Part shown: positions 1-12,065 of the stretch, piece after piece
How positions within the stretch are numbered: the stretch's first letter is position 1
Layout: every line of letters begins with the position of its first letter
DNA from: Megamerina dolium
Taxonomy: Eukaryota; Arthropoda; Insecta; Diptera; Megamerinidae
Direction of reading: 5' to 3'
Assembly: GCA_963854835.1 (NCBI GenBank)
Contig: OY978525.1
Coordinates: 110,931,417-110,995,416, forward strand
DNA length: 64,000 nt
Position numbers and translations under genes: made by a program
The notes under the pieces: generated by a model
What the model saw: the letters and a program-made list of their open reading frames with translations, nothing else
Told to the model about the DNA's origin: nothing
Database searches by the model: none

Positions 1-745
1 TGGATAAGGACGACACCAAATCGCAAAAAATGCTTGCCGAACAGTTAGGTGTTACTCAACAAGCCATTTCTATACGTTTACGAGCCATGGGGAAGGTTCA
101 AAAATTTGGAAAATGGGTACCCCATGAATTGAACTATAGGAAGATGGAGCGACGTCAAAACTCATGCGAAATCTTGCTTGCTAGACAAAAAAGAAAGTCG
201 TTCCTGCATCTTGTGGTGACTTGCGATGATATTCTTCTCCAAGACCAAATCGCTTTGTACGCAAGACGATGCTGTGCGTTTGGTGAGATCAGCAGGGTGT
301 CATCTACAACGAGCTGTTAAAATCTGGTGAAACTCTCAATGCTCACCGCTACCACCAACAACTAGTGAAATTGCGCCGTGCTTTGGGTGAAAATAGGCCT
401 GGTTATGAACAAAGACATGAGTAGCTGATTTTTCTCCAAGACAACGCCCCATCGCACACGTCAAAACTGGTCCAAACTACTTGGACACACTCAATTGGGA
501 GGTGCTACCTCATCCCGCTTATTTACCAGACCTGGCCCCTTCTGACTATCACCTGTTTTCGTCGATGGGTTACGCGCTCGCCGAACAGCACTTCGATTCG
601 TATGAAGACGTCGGAAAATTGCTTGACGAGTGGTTTGCCTCGCAAAATGAGGAATTATTTTGGCATGGTATACACAAATTGCACGAGAGATGGGAAAAAT
701 GTATAGCTAGTGAGGGTAAATACTTTGAATAAATTAACTTTTGGC
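1..745 (+). pseudogene. mariner transposase relic (mauritiana-like)
   Basis: Degenerate mariner (Tc1/mariner superfamily, cut-and-paste DNA transposase). The HTH part reads LGVTQQAIS followed by WVPHEL near 114-131. After a frameshift and internal deletion around 260-300 the catalytic part resumes: FLQDNAPSHTS near 430-460 (second catalytic Asp) and HPAYLPDLAPSDYH near 511-552 (third Asp of the D,D34D triad). The C-terminus, with GIHKLHERWEKC, stops at 732. Stops near 318 and 423 break the frame. The 5' end lies outside the window. It abuts an oppositely oriented mariner starting about 770. Confidence 0.85.
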
Positions 746-769
746 TTTCTATGAAAGCTAAACCGACCG

Positions 770-1665
770 ATTAAGCTTGTACACCTGGTAGAAATCCTCT
801 TCCCTATTGGCAAAGAACTGGGACAGTCAATTTTCATAAGTTTCTTTTGAGGCGAATTTTTCACCAGATGTGTGTGGCTTGGCGTTGTCCTGATGGAACA
901 CAATTCCTCTCCTATTGGCACAATGCTGGCAGCTTTTGGACATTTGCTTCCTTCAAACGGCCCAATTGTTGACAGTACAGATCCGAATTACGAGTTTGGC
1001 CGTAGAAGAGCAGCTTATAGTAGATGATTCTGTCTGCCAATCCCATCAAACACATAGCAAAACCTAACAGACCGTCAATCTTGGCTTGGCCACCATTTGC
1101 ACCGGCTCACCGTTATTCTACCACGACCGTTTTCACTTGACGTTGTCGCATAAGTGACCCACTTTTCATCAACAGTAACCTCCCGCTTCAGAAATATATC
1201 GATTTTGTTGCGATTCAGCAGCGATTCGCTGATGAAAATTCGGTCCATGAAGTTTTTTTACGTTAACTCGTGTGGCACCCATACATCGAACTTCTTTTTG
1301 TATCCCGCTATATTTAAATGGTTCCAAACGGTTTTTTGTGCAATGTTTGGCTCCTGGCCAATAGACACAGTGTTTACAAGACGATCAGACTCGACGATTT
1401 TCATTATTTTATCGATATTTTCGACAATTGGACTTCCAGAGCGTGGTGTATTTTTGAGATTAAAACTACCGGAGCGGAATCGACGAAACCAAAATTGCAC
1501 ATGAATGGCTATTACAGTATCAGGACCATAAACACTATTCACATTTTCAGCCGTCTGGCTTGCGTTTTCGCCTCTATCGAAGACAAACTGTAAACTATGG
1601 CGTATTTTCTCTTTACTGGTGTCCATCTTTGAGGCGTGCTCAAACAATACGGAGTCAAGCAATCA
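770..1665 (-). pseudogene. mariner transposase relic (irritans-like)
   Basis: Second mariner relic, read on the minus strand. The N-terminal domain is nearly intact from about 1626 down to 1258: start MDTSKEK, then the helix-turn-helix half with FRRFRSGSFNLKNTPRSGSP, ending in WVPHELT. The catalytic half continues through a stop-riddled stretch (1257-930) that still encodes LLNRNKIDIFLKR-like, CVWWDW-like and LYCQQL-like segments. An internal deletion near 868 joins the region after the second catalytic Asp to C-terminal sequence. It resembles the better preserved copy at 58.1-58.7 kb. It is non-functional. Confidence 0.85.
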
Positions 1666-1683
1666 CAAAACTGCCTGAAAAGT

Positions 1684-2670
1684 TTATTTAGTAGGAAATC
1701 CTATCTTTCTAACGGCATCTAGCGTAATCCGATCGCGCTTATACAACGCGAGATACAGATTACTAAAGCCATCTATTGGAAAAGTAGTGGATTTCCTTTT
1801 ACTACACCTGATATAACTAATTACCTGTGAGACATTCACCCTATGATTTACACTTTTTTTTTCGATAATTTCGTATACTACAATAAGCATTCCTTATTGT
1901 TGTTATACAAAATATATGATATCACATAAATTCAATTGACACTTCAGACCTATTATATGGATACATGCTGCATGTATTCATAAAGTGTAGAGGATATAAA
2001 TTAACATATGAATGAATTTCACCCCCTACAGGCATAATTTTATTTTTGTTTCCTTTTTTGAGAAAATTTAAAGAAATTTTGTGAAAATTCTATTTAAATG
2101 TAACATGTCGATGTGTTAGAAGCACCAGCATTCCAAATACTGATATGTTAATTTCTGTTGTGTTGTGTATCATTTTGAAATTTATGTATGTTTAAGCATT
2201 TACCATTTGTAATGTGTACCACTTGTTGTAACATAATAGTTTGTAACTAACATACACATATAAATAAGCAAGCAATTAATAAAAGAGAATACATCTTACG
2301 TTCGTTCATCCTTTGAATTCATTAATGGTGATACAAGCTGGTTTGTAATTTATTTTATTACATTTATTTTTATTTGAGCTCTATTTTGTTTTTCAATGTC
2401 ACAATTATTTATGGCGGATGCGGTGGTAATATGTTTGATGTTATTAAACAGCATAGAATATTAGATTGTGGAGTTTAGTCAGTGGGATATCTCTCAATCA
2501 CAATCAATTGTCAAGAGATTGAGAACATTTTCACTTTATTTTGTATGTCAATTACAAATTCATTTCCGATTGATCTGCATATGTTTTTTTCCGATGGAAG
2601 ATGCCATGCAACAAAATACAGAGCTAGATTTCAAGGTAACCTTTTTAAAATCTTCTGCCGGACAGTACTA
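1684..2670. other. AT-rich stretch, no gene recognised
   Basis: No coding signal is convincing here. The interval 2150-2340 has an LTR-like look (TATAAATA near 2260, AATAAAAG near 2279), but no partner LTR, gag or pol is present, so no LTR element is called. Confidence 0.5.
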
Positions 2671-2675
2671 CTATC

Positions 2676-2840
2676 GATTCTAAAATATACTCTCATCAGC
2701 TGGACAAATTTAATAATTCACTGAAACATAAAAATCCAAAATTGATCAATAGAAACGTGTTAGTGTTACATCAAGATAATGATAGACCTCATATAAGTTT
2801 GCTTAGATCTCCAGATTGGGCATTATCTACATCGCTAGCA
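2676..2840 (+). pseudogene. mariner catalytic-domain fragment
   Basis: Short mariner fragment. The frame from 2676 reads YSHQLDKFNNSL, then LINRNVLVLHQDNDRPHISL. This is the segment that carries the second catalytic Asp (HQDNxRPH) in mariner transposases. Neither the HTH domain nor the third Asp is present, and no terminal inverted repeats are visible. Confidence 0.8.
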
Positions 2841-2884
2841 TTTTGTTAATAATCTTAGCCCTAAGGTTTAATGTGTGTACATTT

Positions 2885-3310
2885 AAACTTCTTCTTCTTA
2901 TTCTTCTTCTTCTTCTTCTTCTTATTCTTCTTATATGGCTATAACAACCGATGATCTATTTAGGCCGAACATATAATGCGGCGCCAGACTTTTCTGTTCT
3001 TTGCTTGCTGCTGCCAATTTGATATTCCAAGCCCCGCCAGGCTATTCAACACTTAGTCCTTCCAACGGAGGTTTTGTCTTCCTCTTCTACTGCGCCCACC
3101 AGCGGGTGCGGAATTAAATACCCTCTTGGAGCTGGAGAGTTTTCTTCCATTAGCTACACACGACCGAGCCAGCGCAGCCGCTGGATTTTGATTCGCATGA
3201 CTATGAGCGTACAGCTCATCGTTCTACCTTATTCGATACTTCGATGAGGGACTTGATGTGAGTGTGATTTTCGATCTTCGAGAGAGGGCTCGACTACTAG
3301 AGCATGACTT
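2885..3310 (-). mobile_element. RTE-type LINE, 3' end fragment
   Basis: Minus-strand 3' end of a non-LTR retrotransposon. The (CTT)n tract at 2885-2935 is the (AAG)n tail of the element. Next comes the family 3' sequence (complement of GATCTATTTAGGCCGAACAT) and C-terminal coding sequence. The part at 3225-3300 matches the SRALSRR region of the plus-strand copy at 6840-6900, so an internal deletion removed the sequence between. Related fragments sit at 6150, 6336, 44893 and 46866. Confidence 0.8.
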
Positions 3311-5182
3311 AAATATGCCAGCCCCTTTGCAATTTTTGGGGATTTGAGACAAGTGCATTTTTTGTGCATTTTTACTTCGAAGGCTTCAACTAATATTGAG
3401 ATCGAAATGCCTTTTTGTGACATTATTGCAGATCCACCGATGATACAGCGAAATAGAAAAATTTGTACGATAAGTGCTAATTGTATAATTTGGTGAACAC
3501 AAAGAACGTAAAATTATAAAGAAGTCCTATATTGATTTTATAACAGTTCAACAGTCCGATTAACAGAGTCGCTATGCTGTGAGCTACGGACCACAAGACC
3601 AATGCACAAACTGATTGAATTATGGCACATAAAATTTTAATTTTAAAAGAACTTCAATTAAAAATCAGATTAAATCTGTGGGAGAGGCCAGGCGAGAAAG
3701 GCTAGATGACTGATAGTATCGTGGCCAGATTTCGAGCAAATGGCTGATACCAGAGAGTTACCATAAAACTGTAAGCTGTCAGCTAGGGAAAAATTTGTGT
3801 CTATGCTCTGATAAATTATATATTTGCAGATCCCAAATGCAAGATTTACTTCCCCGCCTTAAGAACAATTTCTTTACCTAATCCGGAGTACCGTAAAAAG
3901 CAGAGATATTTTCCCAATATCTATCTCCAAGTTACTCTATACGTTAGGGACACAAAAGATCTTTTAGGTCGCAGTGACAGCTCTTTGGAGCAACCTACTA
4001 CAGTTTAATTATTATTATTATTACCCCATGCATTGCAGACAATTTCTCAAGAGGTTTCGAAGAAGAGTTGTCATTCCGCCTCATATTCACTTCCGTTTAC
4101 ACAAACAACCCTAAATCCACAGCTGTCCCAAAATTATACCATCGCCATACAAGAATGATAAACAAGAAGATTGCGCCCATTAGAGAGGATTTTTTCAGAT
4201 GTGACGTCATGTAGTTCAGCCGCGAGAAAACATGACGAAATGGCGAACAAATTGAAAAGAAAAACACAAACAATGCGGAATAATGAATAAACAATGAAAC
4301 CTTTGGAACTACTGTCACGTCACATTCTGCCATCATCACTGAGTACCGTTTAGCGGTAAAAGAAGGGCGCAACCTTAGTATTCTGTCATCTGTGATCGCA
4401 ATGTCACTCTGCATACAGTGTAAAAATTTGCTCTCTCAATCACGGCATTTATATAGAGCTCAAATTTGTTTAATCTGCAAGAAATTGGAAATCGAGACCT
4501 TGCAGTGTCATATTGACACTAAATTCAATTAGATTCTCAATTGGTGCATTCGAATGGAAGTACGTACCAGCATTATCAACAATAGCAATTGCTCATAGAC
4601 ACGAGTAATATGAAATATACGACTATTCACATTGAGTTGGATCGCTTTCCATACACATGTAATAATTTTCAAATATCCGCAACTATATTGAAAACTAAAC
4701 TTCAAACACATTTCGGCATAATTCACAAAAATCTATTGGATCAGCTTAAAAACAGCCAAAAAGAGGGTTTAATTAAGGGTTTAATTTTTGAAATTTTTCT
4801 TAGCTACCCACCTTAATGTACGTAAATATTTATATCAGAAGGAATATAGTCGCACATAAACCCCCTCATCAAATCATTACTCACTGCGTTAATTCCAAAG
4901 AATCTATTTGCGAGACTTAGAAAAGAAAAATTAGATTTACAGCATTTAGAGATTTAGAGTTTTCGCACATAAATGTACACATATACATAAATATATGTAT
5001 ATATTGTACTTATTAGAGAACTGCACGATTACTACATACTTTTCGAATTTTCGATAACCTTCATATATTTTTTATTCCACATTTACCGAAACGAACAAAT
5101 CGTAGCATCGTAGTCTTTATATTACGAGTAGTAACGAAGCGACAAGAATTGGGGTATTACTTAGATTGAAATCAGTCAAACC
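3311..5182. other. Intergenic, no recognised gene
   Basis: AT-rich sequence with a short (ATT)n run near 4010-4022. A minus-strand reading frame at 4097-4414 has no recognisable domain and poor composition, so it is not called. The stretch 3560-3625 is weakly similar to the tRNA-like sequence at 32562-32633. Confidence 0.4.
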
Positions 5183-5398
5183 AAATGGTAACGAATACTT
5201 TAGAATACAAGCACTTGTTTTCGAATATACGAAATGTATTCGAATGTATTCGCTTTGATACACTGCTATCGCAAACAACCAGCCACATCATGCTATATTG
5301 CTTATCGAATATTCTATGTATTCGTTAATATTCGATGATTATTTTGTCATGTTCTCAAATATACCAAATATTAACGAATACAGTATTCGTTGCCATTT
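5183..5398. repeat. candidate palindromic MITE
   Basis: The left end reads AAATGGTAACGAATACTTTA. The complement of the right end reads AAATGGCAACGAATACTGTA, a 20-bp inverted repeat with two mismatches. The 216-bp interior is rich in CGAATA/TATTCG steps and partly self-complementary. It has no coding capacity, and no target site duplication was recognised. Confidence 0.4.
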
Positions 5399-5638
5399 CT
5401 GAGTAGCAACAAATATATACTCTCTTTTTTATTTTTCAAAAAGAACGAAGATCGAACAGTACTTGGTTGATATTTGTTCCTGTTTTTCGTCTAATTGATT
5501 TGAACATCAGTACCAATACAGCACTTCAATAGTGCAATTATTAAACCAAGCATATTTGTGCAGGTCTCTAATATGATATATTGTATACATACGTGTGGAA
5601 AATTCATTTTCGATATGCGTTGGTGAGCTCTTAGTAGT

Positions 5639-5642
<4 letters not shown>

Positions 5643-5670
<28 letters not shown>
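5643..5670. repeat. (TA)n microsatellite
   Basis: Uninterrupted TA dinucleotide tract. A (GT)n-rich stretch follows near 5826-5842, and the region to about 6100 shows no gene. Confidence 0.9.
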
Positions 5671-5672
<2 letters not shown>

Positions 5673-6149
5673 GATAAGGCAGGATGTACTAGTGCACACA
5701 TATAAAAATATTCCTTAAGTCAGAAATTGCAGAATTGCAACATCATCAAACACCGTCAATAATAACATCGTTAGTAAGCGCTACCAGTATACTAGTAGTC
5801 TAACATTTGCTTCTTTGAAGTACTTGTGTGTGTGTATGTGTGTGAAAATACCACCAAAACTGCCAACGCGTAAGCTGCCATCAACCATCAAGTCGACTGT
5901 TCGTGTTTGGTAGAACTAACCACCAAGCAGCCAGCCATCAGTTAGCAAACCAAACAACCAACCAACTGGCGAATAAACTAAGCAGGCAATCTAGCTGGCA
6001 TTCACCATACTACAAATGCTTATATTGTATAAATATTAGGGTGGGTTAATAGAAAATAAAATGTCAAAATATTGGAGAAGCTAATGGAATCTCAAGAAAA
6101 ACAGATCGACACATATCACCTATTCGTCGATTATAAAGCTGAGTTCAAC

Positions 6150-6326
6150 AGTCCAATAAGGCCGCCGGGTTACCCAACACTTAGTCCTTTCAACGGAGGT
6201 TTGGTCTTCCTCTTCTTTTGCGTCCTCAAGCGGGTGCTGAATTAAATAGCATCTTGGAGCTGGAGCGTCTTCTTCCATTCGCTCGACATGGCCCAGCCAT
6301 CGCAGCAATCTGCATAACTCATTCAA
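6150..6326 (-). mobile_element. RTE-type LINE, C-terminal fragment
   Basis: Minus-strand fragment of the same LINE as the neighbouring plus-strand copy. It encodes RLLRWLGHVERMEEDAPAPR, the conserved element found C-terminal to the reverse transcriptase in RTE-like elements. It lacks the (AAG)n tail. It lies back to back with the copy starting at 6336, so two pieces diverge from about 6330. Confidence 0.8.
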
Positions 6327-6335
6327 CTTTGCAGA

Positions 6336-7365
6336 ATGACATTGCTTAACTCTTATTGTGCAGTGAAAATTGGGAAGGACCTCTCATCTCCGTTTAATAC
6401 CGAACGAAGTTTCAGACAAGGTGATTCATTATCGTGTGACTTCTTCAATCTAATTATGGAGAAAATTATACGATCTGCAGATTTACTACATAATGACACT
6501 ATCTGCAACAAAAGTGTCATGCTGCTGGCGTATGCCGACGATATTGACATATTCAGTATCAAGTCGCTAGCAGTCAGTGCAGTACAGTTCTCTGAATTCG
6601 AATGAGAGAGTTACATCGAATGGGTCTTACGGTGAACGAGGGCAAGACGAAGTACCCAGTGTCTACAAACAAAGAATCCCGGCGTCTTGGATAACACGTC
6701 ACTCTTGACAATTACACTTTCGAAGTGGTAATCGTCTATCTTGGAACTAGCATCAACAATTGTAATGACGTCAGCCTGAAGATCATGCGTAGGATAACTC
6801 TTGCTAACAGGTATTACTTTGGACTGAGTTAGCAATTGAGTTGTCGAGCCCTCTCTCGAAGATCGATAATCACACTCTACAAGTCCTTCATTATTCCTGT
6901 CCTAACATATGGCGCAGAAGCCTGAATAATTTCCACTACGGATGGGAGGATGCTTGGAGTTTTCGAGAGAAAAATTCTGCGCATGTTCTTTGGACCTAAT
7001 TGCGTTGATGGCGAGTACCGAAAGAGGTACAACGATGAGCAGTATGAGCTACACGCTGACATTGATAAAGTCCGGCGGATCAAAATCCAGCGGCTACGCT
7101 GACTGAGTCATGTCGAGCGAATGGAAAAAAACACTTCAGCTCCAAGAGGCTATTTAATTCGACAACCGCTGGAGAAGGCAGAAGAAGAGGAAGAACAAAC
7201 CTCCGTTGGAAAGACCAAGTGTTGGGTAATTTGGAGGCGCTTGGAATATCCAATTGGCGCCAGCAGACGAAGAACAGAGAAGACTGGCGACGCATTATAT
7301 GTTCGGCCTAAATCGATCATCGGTTATTATGGCTACATAAGAAGAAGAAGAAGAAGAAGAAGAAT
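6336..7365 (+). pseudogene. RTE-type LINE: reverse transcriptase to 3' end
   Basis: 5'-truncated non-LTR retrotransposon. It begins inside the reverse transcriptase (RNA-templated DNA synthesis at a nicked target). Visible parts in order are FRQGDSLSCDFFNLIMEKII near 6405-6465, LLAYADDIDI with the catalytic YADD box near 6523-6552, LTVNEGKTKY near 6630, SRRSIITLYKSFIIPVLTYG near 6853-6910, RKILRMFFGP near 6970, and RIKIQRLR plus HVERMEKN near 7075-7130. Stops follow the YADD box (6603), after LTYGAEA (6925) and at 7098. It ends in (GAA)n at 7338-7362, a simple-repeat tail usual for RTE elements. It is dead. Confidence 0.85.
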
Positions 7366-7401
7366 GGAATCCCATTGACGAAATATTATATTCCTATATT
7401 C

Positions 7402-7672
7402 ATATAGTGGTTAGTGTGTTGGTTTGCTGATCTGTCGGTCGTGGGTTCAATTCCCGGCTGTAGCACAACTGTGATATCGATATGATTTTCCTTTCGAACG
7501 GTATCCGTCGGTCGAGAAGCAATTGGCAGTAACAATTTGCCATGAAAAAGCTTCTAAAAGAGCTCTGTAACACAAAAGCTCCGAAATTTAATACACACAA
7601 CAGTAATGGATGAGAAGCTCAGTCAAAGGGCCCTGAGAGATCTATAAGCGCCACATGTTAATGAATTTTTTT
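7402..7672 (+). mobile_element. tRNA-derived SINE copy
   Basis: The head reads TAGTGGTTAGTGTGTTGG (A-box region), then GGTCGTGGGTTCAATTCCCG (B box), an internal RNA polymerase III promoter. The body includes GGCAGTAACAATTTGCCATG and GAAAAAGCTTCTAAAAG. The tail carries AGAAGCTCAGTCAAAGGGCC, the class A 3' end seen at 16220 and 32250. A deletion removes part of the body between CACAAAAGC and the tail. Confidence 0.8.
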
Positions 7673-8527
7673 TTGTCAGGGAATCAGTTAAAGAAGAAGT
7701 TACTTTCAAAAGAATAATTGCTTTTAAAATATTTAAATAGATGGAAAGATGGTTGCCCTGAAAGTCAACTGATTGTTTAAAACGAACGTATTATGAAATG
7801 TATGTGTTGTTAGACAAGGATAGATACTTATTCACTATCATGTGTTTGACTGAGATTTTATTTTGACGAAAGTATTGATGATAAATTAATGGCAATTTCC
7901 AAAAAGTGCATAATGTTAATGCAAAATTATATAGATTTATTTTTTGAGTTCTTCAACGTCTTCATCGCATGGTGAGGAAACATTTGTGCTCTTCAAAAAC
8001 GCTGATCAATACATCAGGGCAGTTTTTTGTGTTCTTTTCGAAGTAGGTAAAAACGTGCATTTTAATAGGATGGAGTGCAACATTGGACAAATTTTACATC
8101 GTGGAACGATATAACTTTTTTTTTTTTTTGGTAGTAATGAAATCACCCATAGGCAAATTTGCTTACAATTATCAATAGATCGTTTTTTTTTTCTTTTACT
8201 ATACGGTTTGTTGAAAAACAATATTTGCACACCCTAATATACAATAATCATACACTTGAGTGGTGCATTTGTAACGTCGTACACACTCATCAGAATAGTA
8301 ATGGTAAATGGCATCATTTGGTGTGATTTTTAAGGCAGCGAAAAAAATTGAGTTGTTGAGTAGCAATTCGCGTGGCAAATGGGCAAGTAGTCAAGGCCAA
8401 GGAAATATATCTGGTGTTTCACAGAGAGTGTTTTAGTTCTCCATATATGAAAGCTGAACATGCTAGGCGCTGATATGGTTGAGAAAATGTAATTACAAAC
8501 TGATTCATATTACTAAGCCATAACTTA
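7673..8527. other. Intergenic, no recognised gene
   Basis: AT-rich sequence with poly-T runs near 8120 and 8186. No coding or repeat family was recognised. Confidence 0.4.
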
Positions 8528-8970
8528 TTGCCCTGACAGACGGCAGCGTTAATCCGGATTAACGAGTTAATTCGAATTAACTCGTGCATATTCAAAATTA
8601 AAGAGGATTAGGACAATTTTCGATGGCAATACTGCTGAAAAATTTCTATTGTGAATTTTTCTCGATCCAACTTACAAAACAATAGGTGTGTTCGCTTATA
8701 AAAAACTTTCAACAATTGTTTACAGTTTTCGACATAAAAAGCGTTGGCAAAAAAATAAATCCAGCTATCAATTACGAACTGTGAATGTCAATTTATAAGT
8801 TTGTGATAGTTTTCAGTTCACGTACTTCTTGTAGATTTTCTCACATCGAGAGTAACAGATGACAGAAATTGATAGTGATAGTAATGTAAGTGAGCAGATC
8901 TAATAAAACAGGAATCAGCCGGATTAAGTGCGCCGTTAATCCGGATTAACGCTGCCGTCTGTCTAGGCTA
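8528..8970. mobile_element. Harbinger-type MITE, copy 1
   Basis: Non-autonomous 443-bp element. The ends carry GACAGACGGCAGCG and its complement, followed by palindromic GTTAATCCGGATTAAC. The left interior has GAGTTAATTCGAATTAACTC, a perfect 20-bp palindrome. TTA sits on both sides (8525-8527 and 8971-8973), the 3-bp target duplication typical of PIF/Harbinger transposons. No transposase is encoded. Copy 2 lies at 13373-13900. Confidence 0.75.
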
Positions 8971-9000
8971 TTAGAAGGGCATAACCACAAGTCTGGCACT

Positions 9001-9186
9001 CAAAATTGAAATCATGTATCTGGTAAATAAAAATATAAACAAAATCTTTCTTGTATTTATGGAAGTTTTGCGTATATTTTCTCGTTGGAACAGTTTTGGA
9101 CCGACTTAACATATATTGGATGTACTTCGAAGTCTAGTGACATCGCTTTTTCTGAGCTCTCTTCTTTTGTAATAATTTCCAATGGT
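9001..9186. repeat. companion repeat X, copy 1
   Basis: About 186 bp, nearly identical to 13102-13293. Shared landmarks are GTATCTGGTAAATAAA, TCTCGTTGGAACAGTTTTGG and ATATTGGATGTACTTCGAAG. Its right part (GACATCGCTTTTTCTGAGCT) resembles the minus strand of the SINE body near 16360. In both places X lies just left of Harbinger-type MITE sequence. Confidence 0.7.
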
Positions 9187-9277
9187 TAATCCGCAATACT
9201 GTCGTCTGTCAGGTTAATATTTAATTCGGATTAAGTGCGCCGTTAATCCGGATTAACACCGAGGTCTGTCTAAGCTA
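9187..9277. mobile_element. Harbinger-type MITE, right-end fragment
   Basis: Right end only: ATCCGCAATACTGTCGTC, GGATTAAGTGCGCCGTTAAT and GTCTGTCTAAGCTA, followed by TTA. The 29-bp flank after this end (9278-9306) repeats the flank after copy 1 (8971-8999), so the end and its flank were duplicated locally. Confidence 0.65.
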
Positions 9278-9306
9278 TTAGAAGGGCATAACCACAAGTC
9301 TGGCAC

Positions 9307-11587
9307 GATAATCCACATAGATAGTGTTGAAACGCAAACTAAAACGATGAGATGAGACCTCTCTTGAAAACACCCTTTATTTACGTATATATAGAATACA
9401 AGTGGTGATGCTGTGGTGTCGTTTGTAATGGGTTCACATTATTATTATTGCCATTACGTATGTATTATTATTATTATTATTATTATTTTCACCTCTTGTT
9501 ATGGATTGGTGTTCCTGTTGTTGTTGTTGTTGTTGTCCATTGCCAACACATTTCATGACATTTATTTGTTTTGCTTTTCTAAGAGATTGCTACTATAGCT
9601 GGTATTGTTGCTGTTGCTGAAGTAGGCAAGTGACTACGAATAGTAGTGATATGCGTGTTGTTGTTGTTGCATTGCAAGTGTTTAATCCACAAATGAAAAT
9701 TAATGGTGAAAATATGAATTCATGATTTACAATTTATGCTGTCGCTTATATACGTGTACATACATATAATCACATATATACGAGTACTTGATTATGTTAT
9801 GTTAGAATGTGTGTCTCTACAAATAGTATATTCATTACTCAGGCTATGCGTTCCTATAGTTATATTATATATGAGTATATGTAGATGTGTACGTGTGAGT
9901 ATGTGTATCTTAATCATAACGGTTCTTGCTACCATACATACAGTTGCAACATTAGCGTAAAATATTAAGACATAAAATGTCGTCCGCACTGAGTGTTGTA
10001 CCACCTATTTTCTTTCCGCACATTACGCTAGTACGTAAGTATGCTTGTACGTTGCATGTATGGCATGGGGACGTGTGTATGTGTGTGATAGCAAAGGTGT
10101 TGAAAAATTTGTAGGTGTCATTTAGTTTCGATATTTGTGCGGTTGGTTGTGGCAAATGCAAAAAAAAAAATGAATATTTCAGTATTTCTATTTCACAGAA
10201 GTCTCTAACAATATGCATATGTATATGTGAATATGAAGGTGCTAATGTGTGAAATATTATACTGATATCATACGGATTGGAATTTGGAAAGCTTCGCATT
10301 TCTGTAAAATGTTATTTTCATCTAAGAGTTCATTATTTTTCATTTCTTTTCCTTTTTAATGCATCCCAAATGGAGTATATGATAATAAATAATCTATTTC
10401 ACTACTATATGTACATAATGATAATATGATAGTTGTGATGGTGATTCCGCTATACTATGTCTGCGGAATCTGTATGTAACTTGTACTGTACTGTGTACTG
10501 TAATGTGTAAAAAAAAACGGACACTAAATGCCATTTTGACACCAAAGTCCACGCGGTAGTCTAACATGTCTAACAACTGGATCAATCCCATCGAATTACT
10601 GTAGGGCAATCGGTTCTTCGAACTAGCTTCAAAACAATCACACAGATTATCGAAGAATTATTTTACTAAGATTCCTGATTAGCCGACATGCCTCTTCAAT
10701 AACCACAAACTTTAGACTAAAGTATCGTGGCACATTTTTTGAACATATTGAGTGATTCATGTCTGAATGTGGCATGCAAAAAATCGTTACTCCTCCTCTC
10801 AGAAGACAACCCCACATATTGATAGATATAGCTAAACCATTTGTATTTTTTCTTCCCAACATTGTTTTTTTTTGGACTCCCTTACATCATATCGCACTCG
10901 TATGGGGGGTTTCCCCTTGACGACAAAATAAAATTTGCAGTCATCACTTCCAGGGCGCCTTTAGAGAGAAGTATATAACCGACATCTATTAGCTAATCAG
11001 ATCTAACTTTTTCTATGAATAAAATGAATATCTATTTTTAACCCTTATGCTTCCCAATCCGAGTCCAATCAATTCAACAGCTCTCTATAATATGGGCCGG
11101 TGATCGGTTTTTTTTGCTTGAAGGTAATCGATATGAATGACATCATGTGCAAACCAAAAAGCTGTCGTCAGATCCACTTTAGCCTTCCTCAGCTGAGAAG
11201 TATGTATGTGCAAAAGTAAATGCGCCAAAACGTAAAACAAACATTAAAAGATATGCTTTTCTTGTATGAAAATGGCTTTTAGTTGACCTACCTACACAGA
11301 ATTCAGTCTTCAAGTTGAAACTTTGCCTATCCAATCCAAAAAGAATAAGTGAAATCGAATTAACTTTTGAGAAGTTATGTTGAAGCAAACATTCACGCGT
11401 AATACCAACTGAGCACATTTTTCCCAAGTCGCAAAAAAAAAAAAAAATTATTAGAAAAGCACAATTATATGATAAATAGATAATTTAGTTGATTGAAAAT
11501 TGTAAAATATCTACAAAAAAATCCTATTCAATATATAAAGATGTCATATGAGACTTAAATAGAAATTGCGTATTAGAAGTATTATTT
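9307..11587. other. Intergenic with microsatellites
   Basis: Contains (ATT)n near 9437-9486, (GTT)n at 9511-9535 and again near 9657-9670, and many short GTAT and TGTG runs. Open frames here only translate simple repeats. No gene was recognised. Confidence 0.5.
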
Positions 11588-11619
<32 letters not shown>

Positions 11620-12065
11620 TTGGCGTTACAGCTTATTGTGTGCTTTGACCTGTTGAACAATACGCCTCCATGTTACGCGGTCTTTTGTCGTCTCTTTCCA
11701 GTTTTCCATTTGGAGGTTCTTTAAGTCTTCGTTAACTTCGTTCATCCATCTTGATCTTGGTCTTTCTCTGGCTTTGTTGGTGAATAACTTCGCATCTAGT
11801 ATTTTTCTTTGAGTTCTTGAAGCGTCCATTCTTGTTGCATGGCCCAAACATCTTATGCGTTGTGCTTTGATAAATCACATCACGTTTTCGCCTTGAGTTA
11901 GCTGATCGTTCGCTCGTCGTTCCACCTTATTCTCCATTCGTCAGGTCCAATTTTAATTGTGCCGAAAATTTTTCGGAGAATTTTTCTTTCGAAAGTCATC
12001 AGTTTTTTTTTGTCTTACTCGTTCAGCTCCATAGCACAAGACTGGTCGTACCACTGTAAGATTTA
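11588..12065 (-). pseudogene. LINE 3' end, second RTE-like family
   Basis: Minus-strand C-terminus of a non-LTR retrotransposon distinct from the (AAG)n family. Going 5' to 3' on the minus strand it reads RPVLCYGA (near 12045), an AQRIRCLGHATRM segment (near 11860-11820), RERPRSRWMNEVNEDL near 11765, and WRRIVQQVKAHNKL ending at 11626. The tail is (ATG)n (the ATC run at 11588-11620), fitting RTE-type simple-repeat tails. Frameshifts split the part above 11850. The reverse transcriptase core is missing. Confidence 0.8.

Noticed and set aside
2150..2340. Possible solo LTR with TATAAATA and AATAAAAG
   Set aside because: No second LTR, target duplication, clear primer binding site or gag/pol was found.
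4097..4414. 105-codon minus-strand frame with a hydrophobic stretch
   Set aside because: No recognisable family, start context or splice partners. Length alone is weak evidence in this DNA.
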